Virus record (IMG/VR): IMGVR_UViG_3300035698_024544
Coordinates: 1-48,097 of that record
Length of the DNA: 48,097 nucleotides
Strand: one strand, 5' to 3'
Origin: a virus
The position numbers and the translations under genes were made by a program. Position 1 is the first letter of the stretch. Each line of letters starts with the position of its first letter. Shown in pieces: positions 22,414 through 31,599 of the stretch. Under the pieces are notes generated by a model. It had not been told where the DNA came from. It ran no database searches and worked only from the letters and a program-made list of their open reading frames with translations.

Positions 22414-24855
22414 TTAAGACGAGAAATTATCTTCCTCAAGGCGTTCATTTGCCGAACTATTCACTTCGGCGAGTCGTTGGCCATCCACCTCCAAAACCAC
22501 GTTTACAGGCTTGCTCTGACTCGCCTCCAGCGCTTTTTTAAGACCGTCTATATTTCCAGCCTGTTGCACCTGCGACGAAGACAAGGCCTCGCTTACGTTT
22601 TTGCTTTTGCTCGATGAAGCCTCCTGGATGGCGACCGCCTGGGGTGACGTTGACTGGAGGCCATCCGCAGGCCCTCCACCTGCTCCGTCATTGCCCAAAG
22701 AAATCGTAGCGGAGCCATCACCCCGGACGCCAGCGATCACGCTGTCAATGTTTCCTTGGAGCTTTCTGGCAGTGTTTCCAATTTCGCCCGGTATGTTTGC
22801 CGCAAGAGAAAGCAGGCCACGGATCGGAGCCGTAGCAGCTTGCAGGACAAAGGCTGCACCTCGGCGAACGGAATTTATTACAAAGTTGAAACTGCTAATA
22901 ATCATATTTTTAAAACTCCCCCAGATTTCACCGAGGACACCCTTGACAATTCTCATCGCACCCAACGCTCCAGACGTCGCGCTATCCCAAGCTTCGGACA
23001 TCCAGTCAAAGGCAGCGCTTACCGCGTCTCCAATGGCGGCAAAGGCGGCAGGAACATTCACCACAAGCCATCCGATAGTTGTTCCGATGACTGTACCAAT
23101 CGCAAGAAACATCTGAAGCATAAACGCGCTAAATTTTACAAAATATCCTATCGCATATGCAATGACGGTAACGACAAAACCCACGACCTTGCCAACCGTG
23201 AAGCCAATAGCCTTCACCATGGAGATGAAATCAAATCCGCCTTCCGTTGCGCCTGCAACCCCGCCGAACATTTCGCTGACTTGCCCTATCACGCCACCAA
23301 TCATGGTGAACATCAACCCAAAGGATTCCCTGAGCGGTTCAATGGCACCATCAAACGAGCTTGACAAGCCATCCCAGATCCCGGAAAGGTAGCCAGAAAG
23401 AACATCATAAGCAAAGCTGAATACCGAAACAATTCCGTTCCACACATTCGCAGCCGTTTCCTGGATTCCGCCAAGATTCACGTCCCATACTTTTTTCAAC
23501 AAGTAGACGGCAAGCATCACAGCGCCCACCACTGCGAAGACTGGCCACATTGCCGCAACAAAGCCTATGACGGCAGGTATCGCCGCTCCTATGACGACTG
23601 ACAGAGCCAGGAAGGCTCCTTTGACAAACAAAATAAGCCCTGCTCCCATCAACAGGCCACCGATGGCGGCTACTACAGTCAAAATAGTTTGGACAAGCCC
23701 TTGATTGTTCTTTGCCCAATTGGCCATGTAACCGATTATAACATTTATCACTTTGGCCACGGGAACGAGCGCCTTGGCTAATCCCTTCCCTAGCTGAGTC
23801 ATGAGCACGCCGATTGACGCAGACCCGCGTTTTGTCTGGAAGTCAAGTGTATTAGACATTTTCAAATATGCTGCATCGCTCGCTCCAGTCGCATTTCCCA
23901 TTGCAGCAAGATCATCCGCAGCCGTTTTCGCGTTAGCTCCAGTCATCGCAAGAATGGCCGATGCCGCCTCCGACGATCCCACAAGCTTTATCAATTTTTC
24001 CTGTGACCCTCCAGTGGCCTCCGCGATATCGGCCATCCAAGCTTGCAAGCCCTTCGTTTTCAGGTTGTCCAGGCTAAACGCCTTCGCAACTGCCGGTCCC
24101 ATTTTTGCCGCTTCTTTTTGTTTGCTCATCGCCGCAACAAGGGCAGACTTCATCAAGGTCGTCGCCTTGCTCGTGTTGATTCCTTGCTTCGTCATTGTCG
24201 CGTATCCAGCAGCAAGCTGATCAAACGAGACGCCAAGGGAATTTGCGGTCGGTATAACATCACCGATCACACCAGCCATTTCACCGAAGGTTGTCTTACC
24301 GCGTTTGACAGCGGTGAATATCAGGTCCGAAGCTCGACCCGCGTATGCTGCATCTTTCTGGTAACCATTAACGACGGTCGACAAGGCATCAACCGCAGTA
24401 TTCGCATCGGTAACCCCGCCAACAGAAGCGGAAAATGCAGTGTCCATAAATTTAGCGGCGTCCGCTGCGTCGATGGATGCTGACACGGTATTGTAAAGAG
24501 CAGTGGTCGCGATACCCAGGCCTGAGCCGTACTTCGCAGACAAGCCCAGAACCTCGTTACCAAGCTTGTCCACATCAACGACAGCCGTATCCACAAGGGT
24601 TGAAACCTCCGCCATCCCTTTGTTAAACGAGGCGGCAACAACGACAGGAGCAGCGACCGCACCGGTGATCGCTGCTCCTGTGCCAAATAGTCCAAGCCCT
24701 TTTTTCATTAGAGAAGTCGCGGAGTCCATACGCTGTGATGCGCGTTCGGAATTTGCCCCAAGCTTATCCATCTGGCCATTTAGCCCACGAACGGCGCCAG
24801 ATGCCATGTCTTTTGCAGTGAAGACAAAACCCAAACCTAAACTATTCAAAGACAT
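22414..24855 (-). CDS. Tail tape measure protein
   Basis: An 813-aa protein with a TP901-type tape-measure core: LGLGFVFTAKDMASGAVRGL at the start, then ASFNKGMAEVSTLVDTA and LGVSFDQLAAGYATMTKQGI-type segments. Several hydrophobic stretches lie between about 365 and 620, followed by an Ala/Ser/Gln-rich C-terminus. At about 1.5 angstrom per residue the tail would be roughly 120 nm. SD GGAGG precedes ATG 24855. Confidence 0.92.
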   Translation of the reverse strand: MSLNSLGLGFVFTAKDMASGAVRGLNGQMDKLGANSERASQRMDSATSLMKKGLGLFGTGAAITGAVAAPVVVAASFNKGMAEVSTLVDTAVVDVDKLGNEVLGLSAKYGSGLGIATTALYNTVSASIDAADAAKFMDTAFSASVGGVTDANTAVDALSTVVNGYQKDAAYAGRASDLIFTAVKRGKTTFGEMAGVIGDVIPTANSLGVSFDQLAAGYATMTKQGINTSKATTLMKSALVAAMSKQKEAAKMGPAVAKAFSLDNLKTKGLQAWMADIAEATGGSQEKLIKLVGSSEAASAILAMTGANAKTAADDLAAMGNATGASDAAYLKMSNTLDFQTKRGSASIGVLMTQLGKGLAKALVPVAKVINVIIGYMANWAKNNQGLVQTILTVVAAIGGLLMGAGLILFVKGAFLALSVVIGAAIPAVIGFVAAMWPVFAVVGAVMLAVYLLKKVWDVNLGGIQETAANVWNGIVSVFSFAYDVLSGYLSGIWDGLSSSFDGAIEPLRESFGLMFTMIGGVIGQVSEMFGGVAGATEGGFDFISMVKAIGFTVGKVVGFVVTVIAYAIGYFVKFSAFMLQMFLAIGTVIGTTIGWLVVNVPAAFAAIGDAVSAAFDWMSEAWDSATSGALGAMRIVKGVLGEIWGSFKNMIISSFNFVINSVRRGAAFVLQAATAPIRGLLSLAANIPGEIGNTARKLQGNIDSVIAGVRGDGSATISLGNDGAGGGPADGLQSTSPQAVAIQEASSSKSKNVSEALSSSQVQQAGNIDGLKKALEASQSKPVNVVLEVDGQRLAEVNSSANERLEEDNFSS

Positions 24856-24883
24856 AAGTCCTCCAGCGACGGTGATTAGCGAT

Positions 24884-25090
24884 CTACTTTGACGCTTCCT
24901 TGATTTGCCTTGCTTCCTCTTGTCTCATGTCTGATACCCATTCCGTAAGTAGCTGAAGGGTGTCAATTGTCAAGTCTGCAAGGGTGTCCACTCCAAGAGC
25001 GCGAGTAATTGTTTCAACATTTAGGCCACTCCCACCGTGTGATGTCCAGCAAAGGTGAAGGTACTGACTGATAGACGACGGTTCGTCCAT
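24884..25090 (-). CDS. Small protein before the tape measure gene
   Basis: A 68-aa mostly helical protein, with WVSDMRQEEARQIKEASK at the end. It lies where tail assembly chaperone frameshift products are often encoded. The SD is weak (CAGGG about 14 nt before ATG 25090), so it may depend on coupling to the preceding gene, whose stop is 8 nt upstream. No canonical slippery heptamer was seen at the junction. Confidence 0.6.
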   Translation of the reverse strand: MDEPSSISQYLHLCWTSHGGSGLNVETITRALGVDTLADLTIDTLQLLTEWVSDMRQEEARQIKEASK

Positions 25091-25098
25091 CGGGAAAA

Positions 25099-26058
25099 TC
25101 AGCCCTGGGTGTCCGAACCCGCAAAGCGAACTTTCCTCCGCCTCGCTCTCACTCCGCTCTGTGGTGACAGCAACCCCCGGTCGAAAGGGAGTTCTAAATA
25201 CAGATACTGCTCACACGACGCGCACTGATAAGCGATTTCTGTATCAACTCCACAATTCACCTTATCCATTTCAGCCTGAAGGTCGTCTATGTCGCTGTCC
25301 GTCAGCTCGTTTCGAATAAAGTCCAGCAAATCACTTTTGTTGACACCTTCGATTGAGATGAGCTGGCGTGCGACGCGAGCGGTCTCCTCGCCCTTTTCAA
25401 GCTGACCACTAAGGCGCATCTGGATTAAATCGGATTCGTCCTGCCCGGTATCCAGTTTGAATAATGCGAGCTTCTGTTCGTCCTCCAGGAAAAACTCGAA
25501 AACATTCTTTTGGGTGAATTTGTCGAATGTTTCAGAAGACATCAGTTTTCGGTTGAGTGTCCTGAGGTCGGGATCCGGAACCTGAGGCGCTGAACAGAAC
25601 GGGCAGGTAATGTCAAACGAATAAATAGGCCCGTAGGTGCGTACTCGGTTCTGGACGAGAAAGTCGATTCGGTCGCCTGTCAAAACGTGCTGCCAGTTAA
25701 GCTTTCCACTTTCTGCGTCGTAGACCTCTCGTCGCTTTCCCTTCTGCGATTTGTAGGTCGCCAGGGCGTAGGGCCCAGGCTCCAGGACTTTTACGCAGCA
25801 ACCGTCGAGGATACGTGTCAGTCCACCCTTTTGCATCTCTTTGCGGGACGTCCAGACGTCGCGATGCTTACCGACATATTTCTTTCCGATGAGTTTCAAG
25901 CCAGAGCATAGTTCAAACTCCGCTTCCTTGCCTCGCCCAAACCGTTCATCCGCTGTTGGATTGTCGTAAGCATCAACCGGATCCTCGGTAGCATTCAGAA
26001 TCCCTACTCCGATTCCACTTCCTGCTTGCAAGTTTTGATTTTTTTTGTTGTCTACCAA
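25099..26058 (-). CDS. Zinc-ribbon tail assembly protein between tube and tape measure
   Basis: A 319-aa protein. CPFC near residue 152 and CASC near 278 could form one zinc ribbon, with a helical insertion between (LMSSETFDKFTQKNVFEFF and on). The middle contains EGVNKSDLLDFIRNELTDSD. The place in the order fits the chaperone or T4-gp26-like hub assembly slot. The start is TTG 26058 with SD AAGGAGAG. A structured 133-nt leader lies upstream. Confidence 0.6.
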   Translation of the reverse strand: MVDNKKNQNLQAGSGIGVGILNATEDPVDAYDNPTADERFGRGKEAEFELCSGLKLIGKKYVGKHRDVWTSRKEMQKGGLTRILDGCCVKVLEPGPYALATYKSQKGKRREVYDAESGKLNWQHVLTGDRIDFLVQNRVRTYGPIYSFDITCPFCSAPQVPDPDLRTLNRKLMSSETFDKFTQKNVFEFFLEDEQKLALFKLDTGQDESDLIQMRLSGQLEKGEETARVARQLISIEGVNKSDLLDFIRNELTDSDIDDLQAEMDKVNCGVDTEIAYQCASCEQYLYLELPFDRGLLSPQSGVRARRRKVRFAGSDTQG

Positions 26059-26191
26059 TTTACTCTCCTTGCTATTCTATGCCTTTCGGCCTCTGTGAAC
26101 GACAGGCAGTGGGTGGCGACCGGCTATGCACTGGAAGGTAAACACGCCAAACCACCCACTGCCCACATCTTACGCCTTACGGCGCTATTTC
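26059..26191 (-). other. Intergenic region with a 12-bp hairpin
   Basis: GGCAGTGGGTGG (26105-26116) and CCACCCACTGCC (26152-26163) are perfectly complementary around a 35-nt loop with further GC pairing. No U-tract follows on the minus strand, so it is not a standard terminator; it may be an mRNA processing or stability element after the abundant tube gene. A GCC-GAAA-GGC mini-hairpin lies near the next SD. No small ORF with an SD was found. Confidence 0.6.
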
Positions 26192-26656
26192 TTAGCCCTT
26201 GTTAAGTTCAGGGTAATTGATCCGAAGGGTCAGTTTCTCGACCTGAGCTTCGTCGGCGGAATTGTCCCATCCACCAGTTTCGAAAGCTTTAACATGAGCG
26301 ACCGATACAGGCCAGCTCGACTTTTTCACTTGGTTTCTCCCGTACTCGACGATCTCCATGGTAAAAGCGACATCATCCTCATCACCAGACCCGACCTCAG
26401 TATCAACGCCTTCAGCCGATCCGGGCCGGAACATTGATGTCCACTTGTCATACAGATCGCGGTTCATCGTGACGCCGCGTTCCAGGGTGACATCATCGAA
26501 AGTGACCATCCCAGGCTCTTTGTGCGCGACAAGCGCTCCGCCTTCTTTTACCTCGATGTCAGCGACTTCGCCCTTGATCGGGGAACAATTCATGAAGGCA
26601 GCACTTTGTATTCCGTCAATGAACACCCGGAATAAGAATTTTTTATGGTACCGCAT
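26192..26656 (-). CDS. Tail tube protein (gp19-like)
   Basis: A 154-aa protein of the contractile-tail tube family: FLFRVFIDGIQSAAFMNCSP, then EVKEGGALVAHKEPGMVTFD, LERGVTMNRDLYDKW, and a final beta strand LRINYPELNKG. Length and gene order (after sheath) are typical. Hexameric rings stack to form the inner tube. SD GGAGG precedes ATG 26656. Confidence 0.9.
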   Translation of the reverse strand: MRYHKKFLFRVFIDGIQSAAFMNCSPIKGEVADIEVKEGGALVAHKEPGMVTFDDVTLERGVTMNRDLYDKWTSMFRPGSAEGVDTEVGSGDEDDVAFTMEIVEYGRNQVKKSSWPVSVAHVKAFETGGWDNSADEAQVEKLTLRINYPELNKG

Positions 26657-26707
26657 TTTTCCAATCCTCCAGATTGTGGAATTACTGTTTTTGTTTATTC
26701 ACTATTT

Positions 26708-28990
26708 CTAACTTGCCGCCAGCTCCGCTTCCAGGGCTCGGGTATCGCGAGTGATCTTGACCCACACGAACTTAGCAGGAGTCGAAAAGGCTAAGCCGAT
26801 GCGAATCACCAGGTATCCTTGTCGCTGGACGCTTGGCGGATTCAAAGCATCCGAAACGTCAACGTAGAACGCAAAGTTTGGATCCTTGCAACAGAAGGCT
26901 CCTTTGGCCATCTCCTGAAGAAGGTACAGCCGAACCGTTCTTTTGACCTGGGCGCGGAGTTCCGAAGTGTTGTTCCGGTGACGAACCCATTCCAGGTTTG
27001 ACTTGATGGAGCGAGAGATGCTTTGCGCGCCACGGATCTGAGCAATGTAAGGAAAGTTCCCATCAGCTTTCAGGGTGTCACTGCCGTCAACGTAGTACCC
27101 GGATCCCGCCTTCCGTATGGGATTGATCCGTTTCGGGCAAACGATATCGCGCTTCTTTTTGTCGTTGACCTCGTGAACAGAATCTTCCGCTCCCTCGAAA
27201 CCAACGATCCCGTAAAGCAAACCGTTTTCAGTTCCAGCGGGAGTCACGTAAACCCCACCTTCTTTGGTTACATCATTCCTGGCGAAAAGGCCGGCAATGG
27301 CGCCGGAAGGGCCACACGCAATCGTATTCGCCGTGCCGAATACGCCCGACCATCGGTTTGATGTAAGGACTCTCGGCCAATAGATCGCAGCATTTTCCGT
27401 ACGGCCAAGAATAGCAGCGGTCGTCTCGATGTAGGTCACCATTTGAGAGGCGGAGTATTCGCTCGGCGGATCGAGGATCGTAAAACACAAGCCTTCCCGG
27501 TTCTCATCCACGTACTGAATCATCGCGTCCGCAATGGCTGGGGTGGCCATGTCGGGAACCATCAAAAGTGTTATGTCCGCAATCCTGTCCAGGGCGTAGA
27601 TGCCTTCTTCGTTTACAACGCTACCGATGAAATCTGTTTCGCCCAGCGGATAAGTAGCATCATCAAGTCCATCATCCCCGCCTGTCATCACCGCGTTCGT
27701 GGTTCCGGTGTTCGCAGGCCTCTTGAGCAGAGTGGACCCGGAGGCACCCGCATCGCTCGCGACGAGATAGGTAGAGCCAGCGGAGGCATGGTTCACGATG
27801 GTGTCAAAATACCTGTCAGCGGCTGAGTCCATCGTCAGGTTCGGGAATTTTTCCTTGGCAACCCCGTTATAGTACGTTATCCAATCGAACTCCTCGGCGA
27901 TGCCACTCGAAGCATCCTCAATCCCGATGCTTACGTTGTTGCTGGATGCGCTTGCCCACAAAGACTCCAGGTCCACGGTATCGGAAACTCCGGAAGCTGT
28001 CCCTTCGTGAAGGGTGGCGTCCAGCCCGAGCTCGGTAACCACAGCGCCAGCGGTACACTGAACAGAACTTGAAGCGCCCGTGGTCTGGGAGGTGATGCGA
28101 ACATACCCACCCGAAACGACTGTGACATCAACTCCGGCAATCCCGGAAGCACCATCCTCGATGATGGTTTTCAGTTCCGTTGCGGTGATAGACGAAAGGT
28201 CTGAAACGTTTCCTGTTCCGGCGACCGCAGTGGTAGAAAAGTTGAATCCAGCAACCACCGCATTGGCCGTCCCGCCTGTGACCTCAACCGCCGAGGACGA
28301 GCCAGCCACATCGCTTTTGATCGTGACTTTGGTTCCCCCAGTGGAAGGAATCGCACTTCCGCCGACCATTTGAATGTTGATCACGGAGGCCATTTCAGGA
28401 CCGGTTGGAGTGGCAATATTCACAAATGACCCGTCATCGGCGAAGGTAATCGTTTGCTCTTCACCCCCGTCAATCTTCAGGGTCAGCGTATGGCCTGCTG
28501 CCAGGACAATTACCCCGGCAGCATTTCCGCTTTCAACCGCTGCCTGCGTACCTGTGACGGAAACAGTTTCAGCCGCACCGCCATCAACAGCGACCTCCAG
28601 TTCGTCAGCATTGTCCAGGCTGAATGGAGACGCTTGGTCACCGGTCAGTGCTCCCGCCTCTTCTTGTGTTGCCTCTGTCTCCAGCGCTCCCGTGGCTTTT
28701 ACGGCGAGGGTTGCACCGGTAACTCCGTGGTGGCCTGCGATGCGAACGATCCAGGCCCTCTGTCCTTGGTTCAAGAAGAACAGGAATACCGCAAGGTAAA
28801 CCGTTCCGTCTGCTGTGGCTCCGCCGTAACGGACGCCATACTCCTCGATAGATGACGCAAGGGTCGCTTCATCGAGCGGTCCGAACTCGGTTACGCCCAC
28901 GAAGGAGGCAACGGTTGAAATTAGTGTTTGAATATTCCGTGTCGACGGCTCCTCAAACGTAACCACGACATCCGACGATAGTGCTTGCAT
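26708..28990 (-). CDS. Tail sheath protein with inserted beta modules
   Basis: A 760-aa sheath, longer than the 400-500 aa of most simple sheaths. The N-terminus (ISTVASFVGVTEFGPLDEA, YGGATADGTVYLAVFLFFLN) and C-terminus (LVIRIGLAFSTPAKFVWVKI) are sheath-like and form the contracting core. The extra length is mainly at about residues 110-335, where two copies of a Gly/Thr/Ser-rich beta module lie (about 166-250 and 256-330). These would face outward from the tail. SD AAAGGAG precedes ATG 28990. Confidence 0.92.
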   Translation of the reverse strand: MQALSSDVVVTFEEPSTRNIQTLISTVASFVGVTEFGPLDEATLASSIEEYGVRYGGATADGTVYLAVFLFFLNQGQRAWIVRIAGHHGVTGATLAVKATGALETEATQEEAGALTGDQASPFSLDNADELEVAVDGGAAETVSVTGTQAAVESGNAAGVIVLAAGHTLTLKIDGGEEQTITFADDGSFVNIATPTGPEMASVINIQMVGGSAIPSTGGTKVTIKSDVAGSSSAVEVTGGTANAVVAGFNFSTTAVAGTGNVSDLSSITATELKTIIEDGASGIAGVDVTVVSGGYVRITSQTTGASSSVQCTAGAVVTELGLDATLHEGTASGVSDTVDLESLWASASSNNVSIGIEDASSGIAEEFDWITYYNGVAKEKFPNLTMDSAADRYFDTIVNHASAGSTYLVASDAGASGSTLLKRPANTGTTNAVMTGGDDGLDDATYPLGETDFIGSVVNEEGIYALDRIADITLLMVPDMATPAIADAMIQYVDENREGLCFTILDPPSEYSASQMVTYIETTAAILGRTENAAIYWPRVLTSNRWSGVFGTANTIACGPSGAIAGLFARNDVTKEGGVYVTPAGTENGLLYGIVGFEGAEDSVHEVNDKKKRDIVCPKRINPIRKAGSGYYVDGSDTLKADGNFPYIAQIRGAQSISRSIKSNLEWVRHRNNTSELRAQVKRTVRLYLLQEMAKGAFCCKDPNFAFYVDVSDALNPPSVQRQGYLVIRIGLAFSTPAKFVWVKITRDTRALEAELAAS

Positions 28991-29024
28991 AGGTCTTCTC
29001 CTTTGTCAGTCTGCTGAAAGGTTG

Positions 29025-29387
29025 TTATCGCTTCTTTCGGCTGTCCCTCTTGGCTTTTCCATGACCAACCGATGCTTCTTTTTTCGTTTCTCGGGAGATG
29101 CCATAAACGGCAATAGTACGATTCTCCCTCACAGCCTTTCGGACCTCTGGCAACGCAAGAACAGCGCTATCCACGGGAGCGGATTTCCTTCCAGGAGGAA
29201 TGATCAAAGCCCGAGGAATTTTTTGATTCCGCGTCGTCGTGACTCTTTCGCCTTCGGCGTCTGACGTGACGAAGGGAACCATGCGAGAATCACAGGAGCA
29301 CTTTCCCGAACGGGAGCAGTAGATACCGTGCTCTAGGATAATCGACATTGGCCTCTTCGTTTTGTTCTCAAGTCTGAGCTGAGACAT
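29025..29387 (-). CDS. Small basic protein between tail terminator and sheath
   Basis: A 120-aa protein with a Cys cluster (CSRSGKCSC near residues 24-32) and a Lys/Arg-rich tail ending SRKKR. I do not recognise the family. SD AAAGGAG precedes ATG 29387. A tail assembly or neck role is suggested only by position. Confidence 0.6.
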   Translation of the reverse strand: MSQLRLENKTKRPMSIILEHGIYCSRSGKCSCDSRMVPFVTSDAEGERVTTTRNQKIPRALIIPPGRKSAPVDSAVLALPEVRKAVRENRTIAVYGISRETKKEASVGHGKAKRDSRKKR

Positions 29388-29423
29388 ATTCTCTCCTTTG
29401 CGGTTTCAGTAATGACCATTCAA

Positions 29424-30443
29424 CTATTCATCTTCATCTGGGCACTCAAGCTTCTCCACTGTCAGCCAGTCCGTGGGGAAACCATGTTCCCATTGCTCCT
29501 CAGCCGAATCAATAGAGTATCCCTTGGATTTTTCTGTAACAGAAATGACACTTACGTTTTCAATGGCGATCCGGCCTGTCCATTGGTAAAGCATTTCAAT
29601 TTTTCGCAAGTCTGGTTGACCGTCAGCCGCGAGCCCCATCTCATAAGTTTCTACGTCTGTTGACGCAAGGTCCGAAGGGTTGACAGGAACAGTGATCTCA
29701 CTGGTTTTTTCAGCCCACTCTAAAAAAATCTGGCTCATATTTCTGGCTTCGACACGAGAATCAGAAACGCCAATAATCGAATAAACAAGGTCAGCCCTGC
29801 GCTTCACAGAGTACTCGGTCCAGTCGGAATCGTCTTCGGCGTCGTCGGTATCGGTTGCAACTTCCGCGCCTTTTTGAGACGACCGTTCCTCGTCATTCCG
29901 GAGGTCCCTCATGTCCGGTCCGTCCACGTATATCGCCGGTAGCTCAGCCAGCGGAACCTCTCTCGCGACAAGCCCTTCGTCAACAATATATTCAAAATTT
30001 GTGCCGATAATAACATTGCTCAGAATCGACCGGCGAAGCGACATGATCAGGGCAGCATCCACGGCCGTAAGGTGAAGATATCCAGTCAGTGATTTTCTGG
30101 AATACCGGAAAAAATTTTCCTTCGTCGTTGCTTCCCCACTGATTGGTTCTTGGTCATCATCTAAATTCGTAACAACCACGTCAACTGTTTTCGGCAGGTC
30201 TTCCACGTCCCCCGCGTAAGCCGGAAGGGTGAAGCGGAGCAGGTCTTCACCTAAGACCTCTACGCTGCTTACAGCAACCCCGTCAATTTCAACCTTCACC
30301 GTTTCAGGCCAGCTTCCGCCGACATATCCACTTACGGAAGCATCCGGCGTCAGTCGAAAGTTGCTCCCGCTAATATAGCAAACATACCCGCCAATGGTGT
30401 TACCAGCGGAAGGGCCAATTTTAGTTACGACTGGAGCGGTCAT
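29424..30443 (-). CDS. Putative tail terminator with N-terminal IPT/TIG domain
   Basis: A 339-aa protein. Residues 1-110 read as an IPT/TIG Ig-like domain (VTKIGPSAGNTIGGYVCYIS, then GSNFRL). The rest (about 125-339) contains LTAVDAALIMSLRRSILSNV and a beta-rich C-terminus and lies in the tail-terminator slot between the gp10-like protein and the sheath. Terminators are usually 130-200 aa, so the Ig-like domain is an addition, probably on the neck surface. SD GGAG precedes ATG 30443. Confidence 0.6.
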   Translation of the reverse strand: MTAPVVTKIGPSAGNTIGGYVCYISGSNFRLTPDASVSGYVGGSWPETVKVEIDGVAVSSVEVLGEDLLRFTLPAYAGDVEDLPKTVDVVVTNLDDDQEPISGEATTKENFFRYSRKSLTGYLHLTAVDAALIMSLRRSILSNVIIGTNFEYIVDEGLVAREVPLAELPAIYVDGPDMRDLRNDEERSSQKGAEVATDTDDAEDDSDWTEYSVKRRADLVYSIIGVSDSRVEARNMSQIFLEWAEKTSEITVPVNPSDLASTDVETYEMGLAADGQPDLRKIEMLYQWTGRIAIENVSVISVTEKSKGYSIDSAEEQWEHGFPTDWLTVEKLECPDEDE

Positions 30444-30448
30444 TTATA

Positions 30449-31069
30449 TTAATCTCCGAAGACATCCATTGCACCTGAAATACTTTTCTGAACTCGATCC
30501 GGAAGGCCAATGATCCAGAAGTCAAATGACGGCTGGAGAAACGGCCTCGCTGGTATCTTTATTACTATCACGTTTTTCGTCCTTCGTCTTGTTCCAGTCG
30601 CCCCCATTTTCGATTCTCTCGCTACGGCATGGAGGTACTTCCGCATTTTATCAGTGAACGGGATGATAATCGGGCCAGCTCCAAACTCCTGAATCGCCGC
30701 AATATTTTCCAGGGACTTTCCCTTTTTGGATCTCGCCTTTCTGTTCACGCCAACGAAGGCAGCATCACCCTCGACTTTCGCAATGATTGACCTGAGCAGC
30801 TCACCTGAGCGAATAAGGGCTTTCGTTCCTTTGAACTTTCGAATCCCCGAACCCTTCGGCGGATGCTTCCTTGTCGCTGCTGTCCATTTGCTAATCGGCT
30901 TGAATCGCTTCAGCCCTGGCGCCTGCACCTGGATGCCCGTAACCATAATCGCCCGAAGGTTTTGCGCTTCCTGGGCGACCAAGACCCGCGTTGCTTTGCT
31001 TAGCTTTTCTTCGAATTGAGAAAGAGCTCTATATGCGACATCCCACTGCCCTACCGGCTGAACCGACAT
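30449..31069 (-). CDS. Virion morphogenesis / tail completion protein (gpS or HK97 gp10-like)
   Basis: A 206-aa protein. Typical elements are the helical N-terminus, KALIRSGELLRSI, FVGVNRKARSKKGKSLENIA then AIQEFGAG, and near the end IPARPFLQPS. This is the signature of gpS/gp10-like neck proteins that join head and tail. ATG 31069 overlaps the upstream stop (TGATG); GTG 31072 is an alternative. Confidence 0.8.
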   Translation of the reverse strand: MSVQPVGQWDVAYRALSQFEEKLSKATRVLVAQEAQNLRAIMVTGIQVQAPGLKRFKPISKWTAATRKHPPKGSGIRKFKGTKALIRSGELLRSIIAKVEGDAAFVGVNRKARSKKGKSLENIAAIQEFGAGPIIIPFTDKMRKYLHAVARESKMGATGTRRRTKNVIVIKIPARPFLQPSFDFWIIGLPDRVQKSISGAMDVFGD

Positions 31070-31599
31070 CACACTCCTCGCTGCTTGTTCCTTAATGTCA
31101 CCTTGAGCAGGTTCCGGTTCGACTTCCGCGAGCCGAATGAAAGCCCGAAGCTCTCAACGTCCAGCCGTTCTATGTACACTCCGTTTGGATGGTCGGGAAA
31201 TGACAAGCACCCGTCACCGATTTTTGTTTTAATCGTTGCGATCCTGTCACCCTTTCTAAGGGTCGTGTTTCCGTCCGCGTCAACAAGCCCGAGCCGTTCA
31301 AGATCCTTGAAATGGAAAATCAATTCGAGATCGTCTTGAGGATTATCCCCCCCAGGCGTCACGTTGGTTTCATCCAGTTTCTTCGGTTCGTACTGACACG
31401 GTATTTTGATGGAATCCATTTCCTCCCTGATGATGATGCCAACAGGAGAATTTGAATCTTCTTGTTTTACTGGCTCGCGAAAAATGTCGTCGAAACCGTC
31501 ATCGTTCGGCGCAGGAACGGTTTTGTCCTTTGTCGCCGAAGGGTCGTAACGCCTTACATCCGCGATGAACGGGAATATCAACCTTCCACGATAAGCCAT
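31069..31599 (-). CDS. Head closure / head-tail joining protein
   Basis: A 176-aa beta-rich protein (YRGRLIFPFIADVRRYDPSA, DRIATIKTKIGDG, LLKVTLRNKQ) in the head-closure slot between the connector and the gp10-like protein. ATG 31599 overlaps the upstream stop (TGATG) and has GGAGG upstream, so it is chosen over TTG 31602. The assignment rests mostly on order. Confidence 0.6.
   Translation of the reverse strand: MAYRGRLIFPFIADVRRYDPSATKDKTVPAPNDDGFDDIFREPVKQEDSNSPVGIIIREEMDSIKIPCQYEPKKLDETNVTPGGDNPQDDLELIFHFKDLERLGLVDADGNTTLRKGDRIATIKTKIGDGCLSFPDHPNGVYIERLDVESFGLSFGSRKSNRNLLKVTLRNKQRGV

Noticed and set aside
24884-25101. Programmed -1 frameshift joining the 319-aa protein to the 68-aa protein before the tape measure
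   Set aside because: The frames are offset by one and the position is classical, but no canonical slippery heptamer is present at the junction and the second frame has its own ATG.
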